A stretch of 64,000 nt of DNA, taken from the NCBI RefSeq assembly GCF_003367375.1, contig NZ_CP031416.1, forward strand, positions 3,665,501-3,729,500. The letters are read 5' to 3'. Each line of letters starts with the position of its first letter. Positions within the stretch are counted from its first letter, which is position 1. Under the pieces are notes generated by a model. The model made no database searches. It saw only the letters and a list, made by a program, of their open reading frames with translations, and was not told the DNA's origin. Below, one piece after another: positions 35,713 through 43,735 of the stretch. The DNA comes from Gallaecimonas mangrovi. Lineage in GTDB: Bacteria; Pseudomonadota; Gammaproteobacteria; Enterobacterales; Gallaecimonadaceae. The translations under genes and the position numbers were made by a program.

Positions 35713-36651
35713 ATGAACGTTGTTGAACTGAAAACGAAAGCCGCCAACACCATCGAGCAGGTAAAAACACTGATTGAAGCGGGTGATACCAATGGATCTG
35801 CGGTTGCCCGCGCCATTGGCGTGAGCCCCGCGGCCATAAGCCAAGTGCTTAAAGGGAACTACAAAGGCGATACAGACCGCATCGTTAAGGCGCTGGCCAA
35901 ATGGCTTGAACTGCGTAATACCCGCACCAGCACGTTGCCCGCTGCTCCTCGGTTCGTGGAAACCCAAACTGCGAGCAACATTTTTGGTGCGTTGGGTTAT
36001 GCCCACGCCGCCGAAACCATCAGCGTGGTGTATGGCGCGTCAGGGGTAGGTAAAACCACTGCCGCCCGTGAGTATGCCAAGCAGCACAGCAACGTGTGGC
36101 TGATCACAGCCTCACCCAGCTGCGCCACCACAACTGAAATCCTCTTCGAGTTGGCACTGGAGCTGCGCATGGACGATGCACCTCGGCGTAAGGGCCAGCT
36201 TAGCCGCGCCGTTAAACACCGCCTGCAAGGCACCGGTGGCATGGTGGTGGTGGACGAGGCCGACCACCTTGAATACGCCGCGCTGGAAGAGCTGCGCATC
36301 CTCCAGGAGCAAACCGGCATCGGCATGGTGCTGATGGGCAACAACCGGGTTTACACCCAGCTAACCGGTGGCCGCCGCAGCGAGGATTTTGCCCGGCTGT
36401 TCTCCCGCATTGCCAAAAAGATGGGCGTGCACAAAGCCAAGCAAACCGACGTCAACGCAATAGCAGCAGCCTGGGGGCTCACCGATAAGGCCGAGCAAGC
36501 GCTGCTTCAGCAGATCGCCGAGCGCCCCGGCGCCCTGCGCATCCTGAACCAAACCCTGCGCCTGGCCGCGATGCTGGCCGGTGGTAGCGACCAACCCCTG
36601 GGCGAGCAGCACATCCGCGCCGCGTTCAAAGACCTCGAAGGCAACGAGTAA
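35713..36651 (+). CDS. B: Mu-type target DNA activator, AAA+ ATPase (MuB)
   Basis: 312 residues, as in Mu B. An N-terminal HTH (about 25-60, GSAVARAIGVSPAAISQVLKG) precedes an AAA+ ATPase with Walker A GASGVGKTT (108-116) and Walker B MVVVDEAD (177-184). A C-terminal helical domain follows. B binds target DNA with ATP, recruits the transpososome and gives target immunity. 13 bp after A with GGGAGAG in between. Confidence 0.95.
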   Translation: MNVVELKTKAANTIEQVKTLIEAGDTNGSAVARAIGVSPAAISQVLKGNYKGDTDRIVKALAKWLELRNTRTSTLPAAPRFVETQTASNIFGALGYAHAAETISVVYGASGVGKTTAAREYAKQHSNVWLITASPSCATTTEILFELALELRMDDAPRRKGQLSRAVKHRLQGTGGMVVVDEADHLEYAALEELRILQEQTGIGMVLMGNNRVYTQLTGGRRSEDFARLFSRIAKKMGVHKAKQTDVNAIAAAWGLTDKAEQALLQQIAERPGALRILNQTLRLAAMLAGGSDQPLGEQHIRAAFKDLEGNE

Positions 36652-36661
36652 GGAGCCTGAC

Positions 36662-36934
36662 ATGCAACCCAAAACCATAACCCCGCAAAACCAGGCGATT
36701 TGTGCACAGAGCCTAGCCCTGTCCAAAGCCTTGCAACGCCTTGCCAACCAAGGTGTGCAGATCATAACGGCAGCAATGGGCAACACCCGTCCAGTGATCA
36801 CCGTGGCTAAGCCAGGTAAGAAGTTGACCGGCGAGGCCGTCAGCGTGAGAAGCAGCGCCAACGGGCGGCGCACTAACCAAATGGTGGCTCGTTACGCCGG
36901 GTGCATCGTGTGTTGGCAGGAGGAACGGGGATGA
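36662..36934 (+). CDS. Unknown early phage protein (90 aa)
   Basis: Starts at ATG 36662 with AAGGAG upstream, 10 bp after gene B. A Gln/Leu-rich helix (about 10-30) is followed by a basic region with a C-terminal CIVCW pair of cysteines. No family recognised. Its end overlaps the next start by 4 bp, so it is part of the early operon. Confidence 0.62.
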   Translation: MQPKTITPQNQAICAQSLALSKALQRLANQGVQIITAAMGNTRPVITVAKPGKKLTGEAVSVRSSANGRRTNQMVARYAGCIVCWQEERG

Positions 36935-37155
36935 GCGTAAAGCTGGAAATGATCATCACGCGCAACGTAACCGCCAGTGGATCACACATCAACGTGGTGA
37001 AAAACAAGCTCACCCAGGGTGATGCCATGGAAGAGGCCTTTCATATGGAGCTGAGCTTGGAACTACGCGAGGCCGTTAAGCGAGCCACTGCCGTTGTCCA
37101 GCAAGCCGTTACCCAAACAGAACAGGAATTACAGGAGAAGCACCATGTCCACTAA
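36931..37155 (+). CDS. Unknown early phage protein (74 aa)
   Basis: Starts at the ATGA overlap with the previous gene, after GGAGGAACGGGG. The N-terminal part is beta-like (KLEMIITRNVTASG) and the rest is an amphipathic helix rich in Glu and Gln. No recognisable family. Overlaps the next gene by 11 bp. Confidence 0.6.
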   Translation: MSVKLEMIITRNVTASGSHINVVKNKLTQGDAMEEAFHMELSLELREAVKRATAVVQQAVTQTEQELQEKHHVH

Positions 37156-37756
37156 CACCCAAACCGGCTACCGCAAAAACGCCCTGGGCCACCTGGTACC
37201 CGAAGACCAGATCAAACCTATTGATGTGATCCGTGACGACCTGGTGATGCGCCTAGTGCAGCAGGCCCAGGCCGAGCAGCAGCGTCTTGCCGCCTTTAAG
37301 GCTGGCGCCATGGGTGAGATCGCCTCATTCGTTGAGCTGTCTGCCGAGCAGTACAACGTCAACTGGGGCGGCCGTAAGGGCAATGTCAGCCTCACCAGTT
37401 ACGACGGTGAATACCAAGTGCAGCTGGCACAGGGCGAGCACCGCAAGTTTGACGAGCGCATTCAAGCCGCCAAAAGCCTGATTGACCAGTGCATCAGCGA
37501 GTGGTCAGAAGGCGCAAGCTCCGAGCTGCGGGCGCTGATTGACCACGCCTTTAGGGTCAACAAGGAAGGGCACATCGACGTTAATCAAGTGCTTTCCCTT
37601 CGCAAGCTTTCCATCGAACACCCCAAGTGGCTGGCCGCCATGGACGCCATTGCTGACTCCATCAACGTGGTGGGCACCAGCAGCTACCTGCGTCTGTACC
37701 AGCGGGATGAGCAAGGCCGGTACAAACAGCTTTCACTCGACATCGCCAAGCTCTAA
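37145..37756 (+). CDS. DUF3164 family protein of Mu-like phages
   Basis: 203 residues from ATG 37145 (GGAG upstream). The start YRKNALGHLVPEDQIKPID and the middle segment NVNWGGRKGNVSLTSYDG are typical of DUF3164 proteins found in the early region of Mu-like phages. Function unknown. Confidence 0.78.
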   Translation: MSTNTQTGYRKNALGHLVPEDQIKPIDVIRDDLVMRLVQQAQAEQQRLAAFKAGAMGEIASFVELSAEQYNVNWGGRKGNVSLTSYDGEYQVQLAQGEHRKFDERIQAAKSLIDQCISEWSEGASSELRALIDHAFRVNKEGHIDVNQVLSLRKLSIEHPKWLAAMDAIADSINVVGTSSYLRLYQRDEQGRYKQLSLDIAKL

Positions 37757-37767
37757 GGAGAGACGCC

Positions 37768-37947
37768 ATGACCCAAGAGATCCTTCAACTCGACCCCCGC
37801 ATGAGTGCTGCCGACCTTGTGCGCGAGTGTATGCGAACCATCGGCCAGCAGGGCCGAGACGACATCACCCTGGATGTGCAGCTGGGCGGCATGACCCTGC
37901 GCCTTGATGTGCGACTGACCGAGCTGAACGGCGAGAAAGTCTCTTAA
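37768..37947 (+). CDS. Small early phage protein (59 aa)
   Basis: Open frame of 60 codons with AAGGAG 7 bp before ATG 37768. It follows the preceding gene by 11 bp and fits the tightly packed operon. The product has a helix (SAADLVRECMRTIGQQ) then a beta-hairpin-like part (ITLDVQLGGMTLRLDVRLTE). No family recognised. Confidence 0.6.
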   Translation: MTQEILQLDPRMSAADLVRECMRTIGQQGRDDITLDVQLGGMTLRLDVRLTELNGEKVS

Positions 37948-37951
37948 GCGA

Positions 37952-37970
37952 AACGCCCCTCCGGGGGCGT
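37952..37970 (+). terminator. Hairpin between early genes
   Basis: ACGCCCC-TCCGG-GGGCGT directly after the small gene's stop, followed by CTGCC, not a T-run. It may be a weak attenuator or an RNA-processing structure in the early transcript. Confidence 0.35.
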
Positions 37971-38017
37971 CTGCCGGGCGTGGTGGTCCGGTACTGATGA
38001 GCAACCGAGGAGAACCC

Positions 38018-38224
38018 ATGAACGAACAAATGCACGGTTTGGTGACGGGCAGTGTCCAGCACATCACCAAGACCCTCAATACCCTGACCAAAGTCAGCCC
38101 GATGGATGCGGCGGTTAAAGCCACTGCGGCACTGCATTGCCTGCAAGGGCAGCCAGGCCAAGAGCAACGCCGCTTGGCGTTACTGAGTGCTGGCAAAGCC
38201 GCGCTGGAGGCAATGGCTAAATGA
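38018..38224 (+). CDS. Small early phage protein (68 aa)
   Basis: ATG 38018 has GAGGAG upstream. The product is helical and ends in an Ala-rich helix (LLSAGKAALEAMAK). No family recognised. The stop overlaps the next start by 4 bp. Confidence 0.6.
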   Translation: MNEQMHGLVTGSVQHITKTLNTLTKVSPMDAAVKATAALHCLQGQPGQEQRRLALLSAGKAALEAMAK

Positions 38225-38457
38225 GGTATGTCGCAGCAGCCATGACCATGACCGCCAACGTGGTAGCCAAAAAAGGCCAGCCGGTGGTGGTGGAGTTGGG
38301 CGAGTGCGAAAGCCTAAGCGAAGCCGTAGCCAAAGGTGCCGAGCTACTGGGCGCCGTGGTGTTCGCTGATGTGCTGCTGCAACACGACCGTACAGGAACG
38401 AAGAACACTGTAATTAATAAGCGCTGGCTAGTGATGCCAGCAGGGAGAGTGGAATGA
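38221..38457 (+). CDS. Unknown early phage protein (78 aa)
   Basis: Coupled by ATGA overlap to both neighbours. The product has a beta-like start (MTANVVAKKGQPVVVELGE) and an Ala/Glu-rich helix. No family recognised. Confidence 0.58.
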   Translation: MRYVAAAMTMTANVVAKKGQPVVVELGECESLSEAVAKGAELLGAVVFADVLLQHDRTGTKNTVINKRWLVMPAGRVE

Positions 38458-38762
38458 GCATTTCACAAAACAGAGCCATTGCTGAGCAGATGTTGGCTAC
38501 CGGGAAATTTTATGGCTCTAAAGATTTGAAGACAGAATTTGGCGTTAGTGTCGAACGTGCCGCAACCATCCTGGGCGCCATTCGTCGCTGTAAATGTTAC
38601 GCCGTTGAGGTTGTAGGTACCCCCAGGCACTACTTGGTTAAAGTGCTGGAGATAAAAGGCCCAACACTAACCTATGGCCACGCCGACCCAGAGTTAACAC
38701 CGTTGCAAGCAGCCCGGTGGCAGTACGTAAACACTCAGGTTTTTGGGAGGGCCCATGGATAA
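38454..38762 (+). CDS. Early phage protein with HTH-like segment (102 aa)
   Basis: GGGAGAG stands upstream of the start and ATGA overlaps the previous gene. The segment YGSKDLKTEFGVSVERAATI followed by LGAIRRCKCY reads like a helix-turn-helix, so DNA binding is possible. Function unknown. Confidence 0.6.
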   Translation: MSISQNRAIAEQMLATGKFYGSKDLKTEFGVSVERAATILGAIRRCKCYAVEVVGTPRHYLVKVLEIKGPTLTYGHADPELTPLQAARWQYVNTQVFGRAHG

Positions 38763-39198
38763 GGCCATCACCAAAGAAAAATGGGCTGAGATCCAGGAGA
38801 ACCTGGCCGGGTATTTTGCCGCTGTCGAGTTTAAGAACGGCGATACCAAAATCACGATCCGCCGAACTAATGTTGCAGAGGGCCGCACGGCGTTGGCGGT
38901 GTATGTGGATGGTTATATTCGGGGGGCATGGACCTTTCCCAATGGCAAAGAGTTCCGCGACGATATACCGCTGTATTGGCGAAAGCGCACCAGCGCTGCA
39001 TTTTCACCAAAGAGAAAAGCCAACATTATCAAAAGGCTTGGGAAACGCCTGGCCCAAAAGACCTTTGGCGATTTAGATAAGGTGCTGGTCCATTACGATC
39101 CCCTGTTCAATACCGCTAAAACACTGGTTAGCCAGTACAAGAAAATCGACGGCTTAGAGTTGGTGTCTTGTGGCTTTGGGGGTACTGATGGCCACTAA
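38755..39198 (+). CDS. Unknown early phage protein (147 aa)
   Basis: Start ATG 38755 with GGGAGGG upstream, overlapping the previous gene by 8 bp. The product has an N-terminal beta-rich half (FKNGDTKITIRRTN ... ALAVYVDGYIRGAW) and a basic helical C-terminal half. It resembles no family that I can name. Overlaps the gemA-like gene by 11 bp. Confidence 0.6.
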   Translation: MDKAITKEKWAEIQENLAGYFAAVEFKNGDTKITIRRTNVAEGRTALAVYVDGYIRGAWTFPNGKEFRDDIPLYWRKRTSAAFSPKRKANIIKRLGKRLAQKTFGDLDKVLVHYDPLFNTAKTLVSQYKKIDGLELVSCGFGGTDGH

Positions 39199-39769
39199 AC
39201 AGCAAATCCAACTGATACACATCGCCAAGTCGAAATTGGGCCTTGATGACGAGCTGTACCGACAGGTGCTGGCCAACCTTTGCGCCGGTAAAACCTCTAG
39301 CAAGCAACTGACCATTGAACAGGCTGATGCGGTGCTGGAGCACTTTAAAGAGAAAGGCTTTAAACCCACTGTTAAACCAGCTGTAAATGGCCGTCGAATG
39401 AGCCCTAAAGCGGGGAGTGGCAAGGTGGCTGAGGCCGATAAAATCCGGGCTATCTGGATCACCATGAGCCAGCAAGGTTTTGTGCGTGACAGCTCAGAAA
39501 CAGCGCTCGACAAATTTGTGGCCAAGGTGACGGGTGTTGCGCATGTGGGGTGGCTAAAAACCAACAGCGCCGCCCAGGCGCTGGAAGCGCTAAAGAAATG
39601 GCACGCCCGCAAAATGGAGCAAGCACTGGCCCCGCATTGGGGGGAGTTTGCTCAAAGCCGCCTTTATATCACCTTGGATGATTACCGGCGACTTGGTCAC
39701 CCTGTTCACGGCGGGCGATGGTATGAGGCCTTGTGCGCCCTGTACCGCAAGCACCAGGAGGCGAAATGA
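39188..39769 (+). CDS. GemA/gp16-like regulatory protein (DUF1018)
   Basis: 193 residues from ATG 39188. The N-terminal MATKQQIQLIHIAKSKLGLD followed by YRQVLANLCAGKTSSKQLT is the signature of the gp16/GemA family, which in Mu lies just before mor. A C-terminal domain contains LDKFVAKVTGV and WYEALCALYRK. GemA affects host gene expression and DNA supercoiling in Mu; whether this homologue does is unknown. Confidence 0.8.
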   Translation: MATKQQIQLIHIAKSKLGLDDELYRQVLANLCAGKTSSKQLTIEQADAVLEHFKEKGFKPTVKPAVNGRRMSPKAGSGKVAEADKIRAIWITMSQQGFVRDSSETALDKFVAKVTGVAHVGWLKTNSAAQALEALKKWHARKMEQALAPHWGEFAQSRLYITLDDYRRLGHPVHGGRWYEALCALYRKHQEAK

Positions 39770-40245
39770 AGCTGAGCCGCTGCCCGGTGTGCAAGTCAAA
39801 CTTGCACCTTGACGCCATGGTGAGCGATGAAGCCACCCGCGAGCTGCTGGCCTTTGTGGTCAAACTGCCGCAACGGCTGGGCCAGGCGCTGGTGCAATAC
39901 ATTGCCCTGTTTCGCCCAGAAAAAAGCGACCTCTCAAACAGCCGCGCCCTGCGGCTAATGCAAGAGGCCATGGCGTTAACCTGCAATGAAACCCAGCTGC
40001 GCGACGCGCTGGAGAGCACAGTGGCCAGCCTCTTTAAAAAACGCAGCGAGCACGGCTGGCAGCCGCTGACTAACCACCAGTATTTAAAAAAGGTGCTGGA
40101 TACCATGCCATCTGCGCCCGCCGCTGTAGCGCCTGAGATCAAGCATAAAAGCTTGGAGATACGCAGCAGCCACTCACTGAGTAAAGAACAGAACGACGCA
40201 CTCTTTAACGAGCAAATGGCACGATTTGGAGGCAAACATGGCTGA
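39766..40245 (+). CDS. Unknown phage protein with N-terminal CPVC zinc-ribbon half
   Basis: 159 residues, coupled by ATGA to the gemA-like gene. It begins MKLSRCPVCKSNLHLDAMVS, a single CxxC that suggests half of a zinc ribbon, followed by a helical body and a C-terminal helix (LSKEQNDALFNEQM). It resembles phage replication-region proteins by layout only; no function assigned. Confidence 0.6.
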   Translation: MKLSRCPVCKSNLHLDAMVSDEATRELLAFVVKLPQRLGQALVQYIALFRPEKSDLSNSRALRLMQEAMALTCNETQLRDALESTVASLFKKRSEHGWQPLTNHQYLKKVLDTMPSAPAAVAPEIKHKSLEIRSSHSLSKEQNDALFNEQMARFGGKHG

Positions 40246-40651
40246 GCAACAACTGGACATGATGGGCACCGACTTGGACCAAATTCTGACGCACCTGGAC
40301 CAGCTAAGCGACAGTGAGGTAAAGAAGCTATGGCCACAAACGCTGGTGAATCTGGTTGAAATTTTTGAAGGCGCTTTTAAGCGCCAAGGACTTGCCGAAG
40401 CCTCTGCCCGTTCCTTGGCTAAGGTGGCTGTTGTTAGCCAGGCCCATTATATGGGTGGGCGGCAATTCTACTTACCTAAAGACGACCGCTTAAAAACGGC
40501 CCTTCGTAACATTGATATTTGGAATAAATTCAACGGGCGGAATATAGACCAATTGATAAACGAATATGGTCTAACCCGCCCGCAGTTAGCCAGCATCATT
40601 AAAGAACAGCGAGCATTACAGACCGCAAAAGTACAGATGCAACTGTTGTAG
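40238..40651 (+). CDS. mor: Mor-family transcription activator
   Basis: 137 residues. The C-terminal half carries the Mor/C signature: a dimerisation core, the GGRQFYLPK beta-strand and an HTH (NIDQLINEYGLTRPQLASII). Mor activates the middle promoter in Mu, and the paralogue C activates the late promoters. No second Mor/C gene is visible here, so this protein may serve both. GGAGGC precedes the start. Confidence 0.88.
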   Translation: MAEQQLDMMGTDLDQILTHLDQLSDSEVKKLWPQTLVNLVEIFEGAFKRQGLAEASARSLAKVAVVSQAHYMGGRQFYLPKDDRLKTALRNIDIWNKFNGRNIDQLINEYGLTRPQLASIIKEQRALQTAKVQMQLL

Positions 40652-40710
40652 AAGTGTTGGTTATTGTTGGGTAAATTGGCGATGTTCAAGGATGAGGAAA
40701 AGGGCAAAAA

Positions 40711-41367
40711 ATGAAAAAGAACTTGTTGATGGCCACCACCGTGTTGTTGGCAGGTTGTGCCGCAGCACCCCATAACTACCAGCCGGTAAAACAGCCTTTT
40801 AGCTTCCCAGCCGTGGGTAGCGTGGAGACAGTACAGGTTGGCCAGGCGATGCTAAAGCAAGGCGTTGCTGCCAAAAGTGAGGCCATCCACCTCGACAGCG
40901 AACAGGTAGCAGGCCGTTATACCTTGTTGGCTGGCAGCTACCCTAAAATTGGCGAAGACGACCAGAACGACTATTACTCAGCAATGACCGTTGATGGTCG
41001 TTACATCACCTTTGGCATGTTTGATCTGGCAGCCCCAACGGCATCATTCCGCATCGATAAGCAGACCGGCAAGGTCTGTATTTACCGACCTGAAGATACG
41101 GTGCCTTGTGGCAAAGTGAATTACACAAAAGAAGTAGTAAACGCACCCAACTCAGGGGGAGTTGAACAGTCGTTGATTTACGAAGGCAAGGCCAATAATC
41201 ACCTAAAAATGACATATCGAGAAATAGGGAAATCAGGCAGAAGTCTTGTTAGTAATGCTATTTATGACTTGTCAGACAGCAAGGTCATTGGGTACAAAGG
41301 CGCAGAAATCGAAGTGATTGAAGCAACAAATACCAGTATAAAGTACCGACTAATTAGCCAGTTTTGA
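40711..41367 (+). CDS. Phage-borne lipoprotein, probable moron
   Basis: 218 residues. A lipoprotein signal MKKNLLMATTVLLAGC ends in a lipobox with Cys16. Ala at +2 predicts the outer membrane. The mature part is beta-rich and unrecognised. It lies between mor and the lysis gene, where no morphogenesis gene is expected. It is followed by a 16-bp-stem terminator, typical of a separately expressed lysogenic-conversion gene. Superinfection exclusion at the cell surface is a plausible role by analogy with other phage lipoproteins, not shown by sequence. Confidence 0.7.
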   Translation: MKKNLLMATTVLLAGCAAAPHNYQPVKQPFSFPAVGSVETVQVGQAMLKQGVAAKSEAIHLDSEQVAGRYTLLAGSYPKIGEDDQNDYYSAMTVDGRYITFGMFDLAAPTASFRIDKQTGKVCIYRPEDTVPCGKVNYTKEVVNAPNSGGVEQSLIYEGKANNHLKMTYREIGKSGRSLVSNAIYDLSDSKVIGYKGAEIEVIEATNTSIKYRLISQF

Positions 41368-41377
41368 TCATCAAAAA

Positions 41378-41400
41378 TTAAGTAACCTCTTACATCCCAC
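41378..41400 (+). promoter_or_regulatory. Candidate activator-dependent late promoter before the lysis gene
   Basis: A 23-bp motif with core CTTACATCCCAC is repeated 21/23 at 51110-51132 and nowhere else that I found. TATACC follows 4 bp downstream as a possible -10. The place corresponds to Mu Plys. A TTTTGAT-c-ATCAAAA palindrome lies just upstream (41362-41376). Confidence 0.6.
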
Positions 41401-41415
41401 GCCATATACCCCATT

Positions 41416-41454
41416 AAACAAACTGGGCTCTCACACACAGAGCCCAGTTTGTTT
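41416..41454 (+). terminator. Strong terminator hairpin between lipoprotein gene and lysis gene
   Basis: Perfect 16-bp stem AAACAAACTGGGCTCT / AGAGCCCAGTTTGTTT with a 7-base loop. It ends exactly at the next ATG. It probably ends the lipoprotein transcript; in late transcripts starting upstream it may mask the start of the lysis gene. Confidence 0.7.
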
Positions 41455-41880
41455 ATGTCATCCAAAACTTTCACGCTTCGCCGCCGCTATTTTGAGCATG
41501 GCACCTTTGGTGAGCTGGTCGACAACAGCGGCAACCGCCTTGCGGTTACTGTTGAATGCCCCTGGCTGAACAATAAGCCAGGCAAAAGCTGCATCCCCGA
41601 GGGAGCCTACACCCTGGCCCCTCATAACAGCCCCAGTAAAGGCCTTTGCCTGGCTATCTCTGGCCCCTCGCTTGGGGTCACGGTAAACGGCCCCAGTTTG
41701 CGTACCCACTGCCTTATCCACGTTGCCAACAAGGCCAGCGAACTTGAGGGCTGCATTGCTCCGGGTGAGCGCTTTGGCGTGGTGAGTAATGAATGGGCGG
41801 TGCTCAACAGCCGCAACACCTTGGACAAGGTGATGGCCGCCGTTGGCTTGGAAGCCACCCTGGTTGTGCGGGGGCAATGA
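41455..41880 (+). CDS. DUF5675 family phage protein (lysis region)
   Basis: 141 residues. TFTLRRRYFEHGTFGELVDN at the start, then VECPWLNNKPGKSCIPEGAY and HVANKASELEGCIAPG, are typical of DUF5675 proteins, which occur next to lysis genes in many phages. A catalytic role in peptidoglycan turnover has been suggested for the family but is not certain. No clear ribosome site is visible because a hairpin occupies the upstream 39 bases. It is the first gene after the proposed late promoter. Confidence 0.75.
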   Translation: MSSKTFTLRRRYFEHGTFGELVDNSGNRLAVTVECPWLNNKPGKSCIPEGAYTLAPHNSPSKGLCLAISGPSLGVTVNGPSLRTHCLIHVANKASELEGCIAPGERFGVVSNEWAVLNSRNTLDKVMAAVGLEATLVVRGQ

Positions 41881-42140
41881 TGGGCGCCAACTGGCAGTGG
41901 TCATTTGCCAAGGGGCGGAGCGACCGACTGGCAGCCGAGCTGCGCCACTACCACACCGGGGAGCCTATCGGGCACCCCGGTTTGCATAGCCATGACGGCA
42001 CCATGCAAAACCAATATTGCGAAGGCTGGGCCAGCCCCTCTCCCGTTGATATCTACCAGCACATTTACACACCGACCCACCCAAGGAAAAACAGCCATGA
42101 ACGTCAAACTGATCATCGACCTGCTGCTCGCAGCCGGTAA
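41880..42140 (+). CDS. Small lysis-region phage protein (86 aa)
   Basis: The start overlaps the previous stop by one base (TGATG). The product begins MGANWQWSFAKGRSDRLAAE and is rich in His, Tyr and Trp (HPGLHSHDGTMQNQYC). No family recognised. Its last 44 bases overlap the next gene in another frame, so its 3' end may be shorter in expression terms, but the frame is open to 42140. Confidence 0.5.
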   Translation: MGANWQWSFAKGRSDRLAAELRHYHTGEPIGHPGLHSHDGTMQNQYCEGWASPSPVDIYQHIYTPTHPRKNSHERQTDHRPAARSR

Positions 42141-42342
42141 AAACATTGTTGCCGCCCTTATCACCAAAAAAATGGTGCTGTGGGCATTAGAACGCTATGC
42201 CGCCAGTACCAAAACCAAGGTCGATGACTTTGCTGTGCAGCTGGTTGAAGGTGGCCTAGAGGCCGACACCGCCAAGATCCAGACTGCCGTGCAGGGACTA
42301 AGTAACGCCTGGCTGGAAGAAAAGGATGCAACGCATGCCTGA
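42097..42342 (+). CDS. Small lysis-region protein, possible holin-like (81 aa)
   Basis: Starts at ATG 42097 with AAGGAA upstream. A hydrophobic/amphipathic N-terminal stretch (VKLIIDLLLAAGKNIVAALI) is followed by a polar helix. The location next to lysis genes makes a holin or spanin accessory possible, but the membrane segment is marginal. Confidence 0.55.
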   Translation: MNVKLIIDLLLAAGKNIVAALITKKMVLWALERYAASTKTKVDDFAVQLVEGGLEADTAKIQTAVQGLSNAWLEEKDATHA

Positions 42343-42571
42343 TCTGTTTGACCGGGCTAGCGAGCTTGAAGAGCAGCAGCGCCAACGGGCGCTGTCTGCG
42401 CATGCCACCATGCACCAGCCCGCCCAGGACAAAGACGCCCAAGGCCGGGTGTGGTGCATTGACTGTGGCGAGCAAGTGTCACCTAAGCGGCTGGTGCTGT
42501 TGCCGAATGCGCCGCGCTGTGTGGATTGCCAGAAAATCGCCGAGCTAAGGAGCCGCCATGGCATGGCTTAA
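42335..42571 (+). CDS. TraR/DksA-type C4 zinc-finger protein
   Basis: 78 residues. C-terminal C4 zinc finger CIDCGEQVSPKRL ... CVDCQK is typical of short phage TraR/DksA-like proteins that can bind RNA polymerase in the secondary channel and mimic DksA-ppGpp. ATG 42335 overlaps the previous gene by 8 bp. Common in the gp24-25 region of Mu-like phages. Confidence 0.78.
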   Translation: MPDLFDRASELEEQQRQRALSAHATMHQPAQDKDAQGRVWCIDCGEQVSPKRLVLLPNAPRCVDCQKIAELRSRHGMA

Positions 42572-42866
42572 CCCGGAGTGGTTACCCCTTTACATCGCAG
42601 TTGCCAGCCTGTTGGTAAGCGGCATTTTGGCCATGCTGCAACTGACCTTTGCTAAACGGCAGGAGCTGAACGATCTGGCACGAATGGTCGATGGCCTAGA
42701 ACGGCGCATTGAAGACATGCCCAGCCAGCGCGACTTGCACGAGCTGAGCATTAAAATTGCCGACCTTAATGGCCAGATACAGGGCATTGCCCCGGCACTT
42801 AAACGCATGGAGCGCATCGGCGATCTGTTATTGGAAAACGAGTTAAAAGGGGGTGACCGCAAATGA
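42558..42866 (+). CDS. DUF2730 family membrane protein (Mu gp25-like)
   Basis: 102 residues: one N-terminal membrane helix (about 8-28, YIAVASLLVSGILAMLQL) and a long coiled coil. Proteins of this type lie in the same position in Mu-like phages, and an Rz-like spanin role has been proposed. Overlaps both neighbours (14 bp and 4 bp). Confidence 0.75.
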   Translation: MAWLNPEWLPLYIAVASLLVSGILAMLQLTFAKRQELNDLARMVDGLERRIEDMPSQRDLHELSIKIADLNGQIQGIAPALKRMERIGDLLLENELKGGDRK

Positions 42867-43156
42867 TGGCCCAACTACTGCTGGAGCATCAGCGACTGGT
42901 GATTTTGCGCCTGTTGCATGAGGCAAGTGGCATGGATTTGAACGAGTCCATCTTGCAAGACGGCCTTGACGCTTACGGCCTGAACATCAGCCGCGACAAC
43001 CTGCGGGTACAGCTGGCCTGGTTGGAAGAACAAGGCCAGCTGAGCTTGGCGCCAGTAGGCCGTTCGCAAGTAGCCAGGCTCACTGTGCGCGGCGAAGACA
43101 CCGCCATGGGACGTGCCCGCGTGCCGGGCATTAAGCGCCCCAGCGCCGGAGACTAA
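42863..43156 (+). CDS. Winged-helix phage protein (Mu gp26-like)
   Basis: 97 residues. A small winged HTH (RLVILRLLHEASGMDLNESI ... LRVQLAWLEEQGQLSLA) like ArsR-type domains. This is the gp26 position of Mu between the gp25-like gene and the small terminase. Coupled by ATGA. Confidence 0.75.
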   Translation: MMAQLLLEHQRLVILRLLHEASGMDLNESILQDGLDAYGLNISRDNLRVQLAWLEEQGQLSLAPVGRSQVARLTVRGEDTAMGRARVPGIKRPSAGD

Positions 43157-43159
43157 CCC

Positions 43160-43735
43160 ATGAGCGACAAAACCACCCGAGGGCGGCGCTCTAAAGTAGA
43201 CCTACTGCCGGAGGATATCCGCCGCGAACTGGACGGCATGCTGCGCGACGGCCGCTTGAGCCAAGTAGAGATACTGGAGGCGGTTAACGAGCTTATCGAG
43301 CAGTCAAAGCTGCCAGAAGACATGCAGCTCAGTCGCCCTGGCCTTAACCGCTACGCCAGCAAAATGGAGGCGGTGGGCAAAAGCTTGCGGGAAATGCGCG
43401 AGATCACCCAGGTATGGACAGCAGAGCTTGGCAACAAGCCCACCGGCGAGGTGACCAAGCTCATTCTTGAAATGGCCCGTAGCCAACTGTTTAAGGCGCT
43501 TTTAAACGAGTCTGAAGGGGGCGAGGTTGCCGACGTGGGCATGATTAAAGACGCCATGCTGGCCGTCCAGCGCCTCGAATCTGCCGCCATGCAAAGCCAC
43601 AAGCGCGAGAAAGAGATCCGCCAGGCCTACGCCGAAGAAGCCGCCGCCGCCGTCAGTGAAGAATTGCGGGGCGAAGACGGTATGAGCGAGCAGCTCGAAG
43701 ACCGTATCCGCCAAATTCTGCTGGGGAAAGCGTGA
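43160..43735 (+). CDS. Small terminase subunit-like protein (DUF3486, Mu gp27)
   Basis: 191 residues. N-terminal KTTRGRRSKVDLLPEDIRRE with the HTH following is the DUF3486 signature. It probably recognises phage DNA for packaging with the large terminase that follows one gene later. The C-terminal third is a charged helix. Confidence 0.85.
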   Translation: MSDKTTRGRRSKVDLLPEDIRRELDGMLRDGRLSQVEILEAVNELIEQSKLPEDMQLSRPGLNRYASKMEAVGKSLREMREITQVWTAELGNKPTGEVTKLILEMARSQLFKALLNESEGGEVADVGMIKDAMLAVQRLESAAMQSHKREKEIRQAYAEEAAAAVSEELRGEDGMSEQLEDRIRQILLGKA

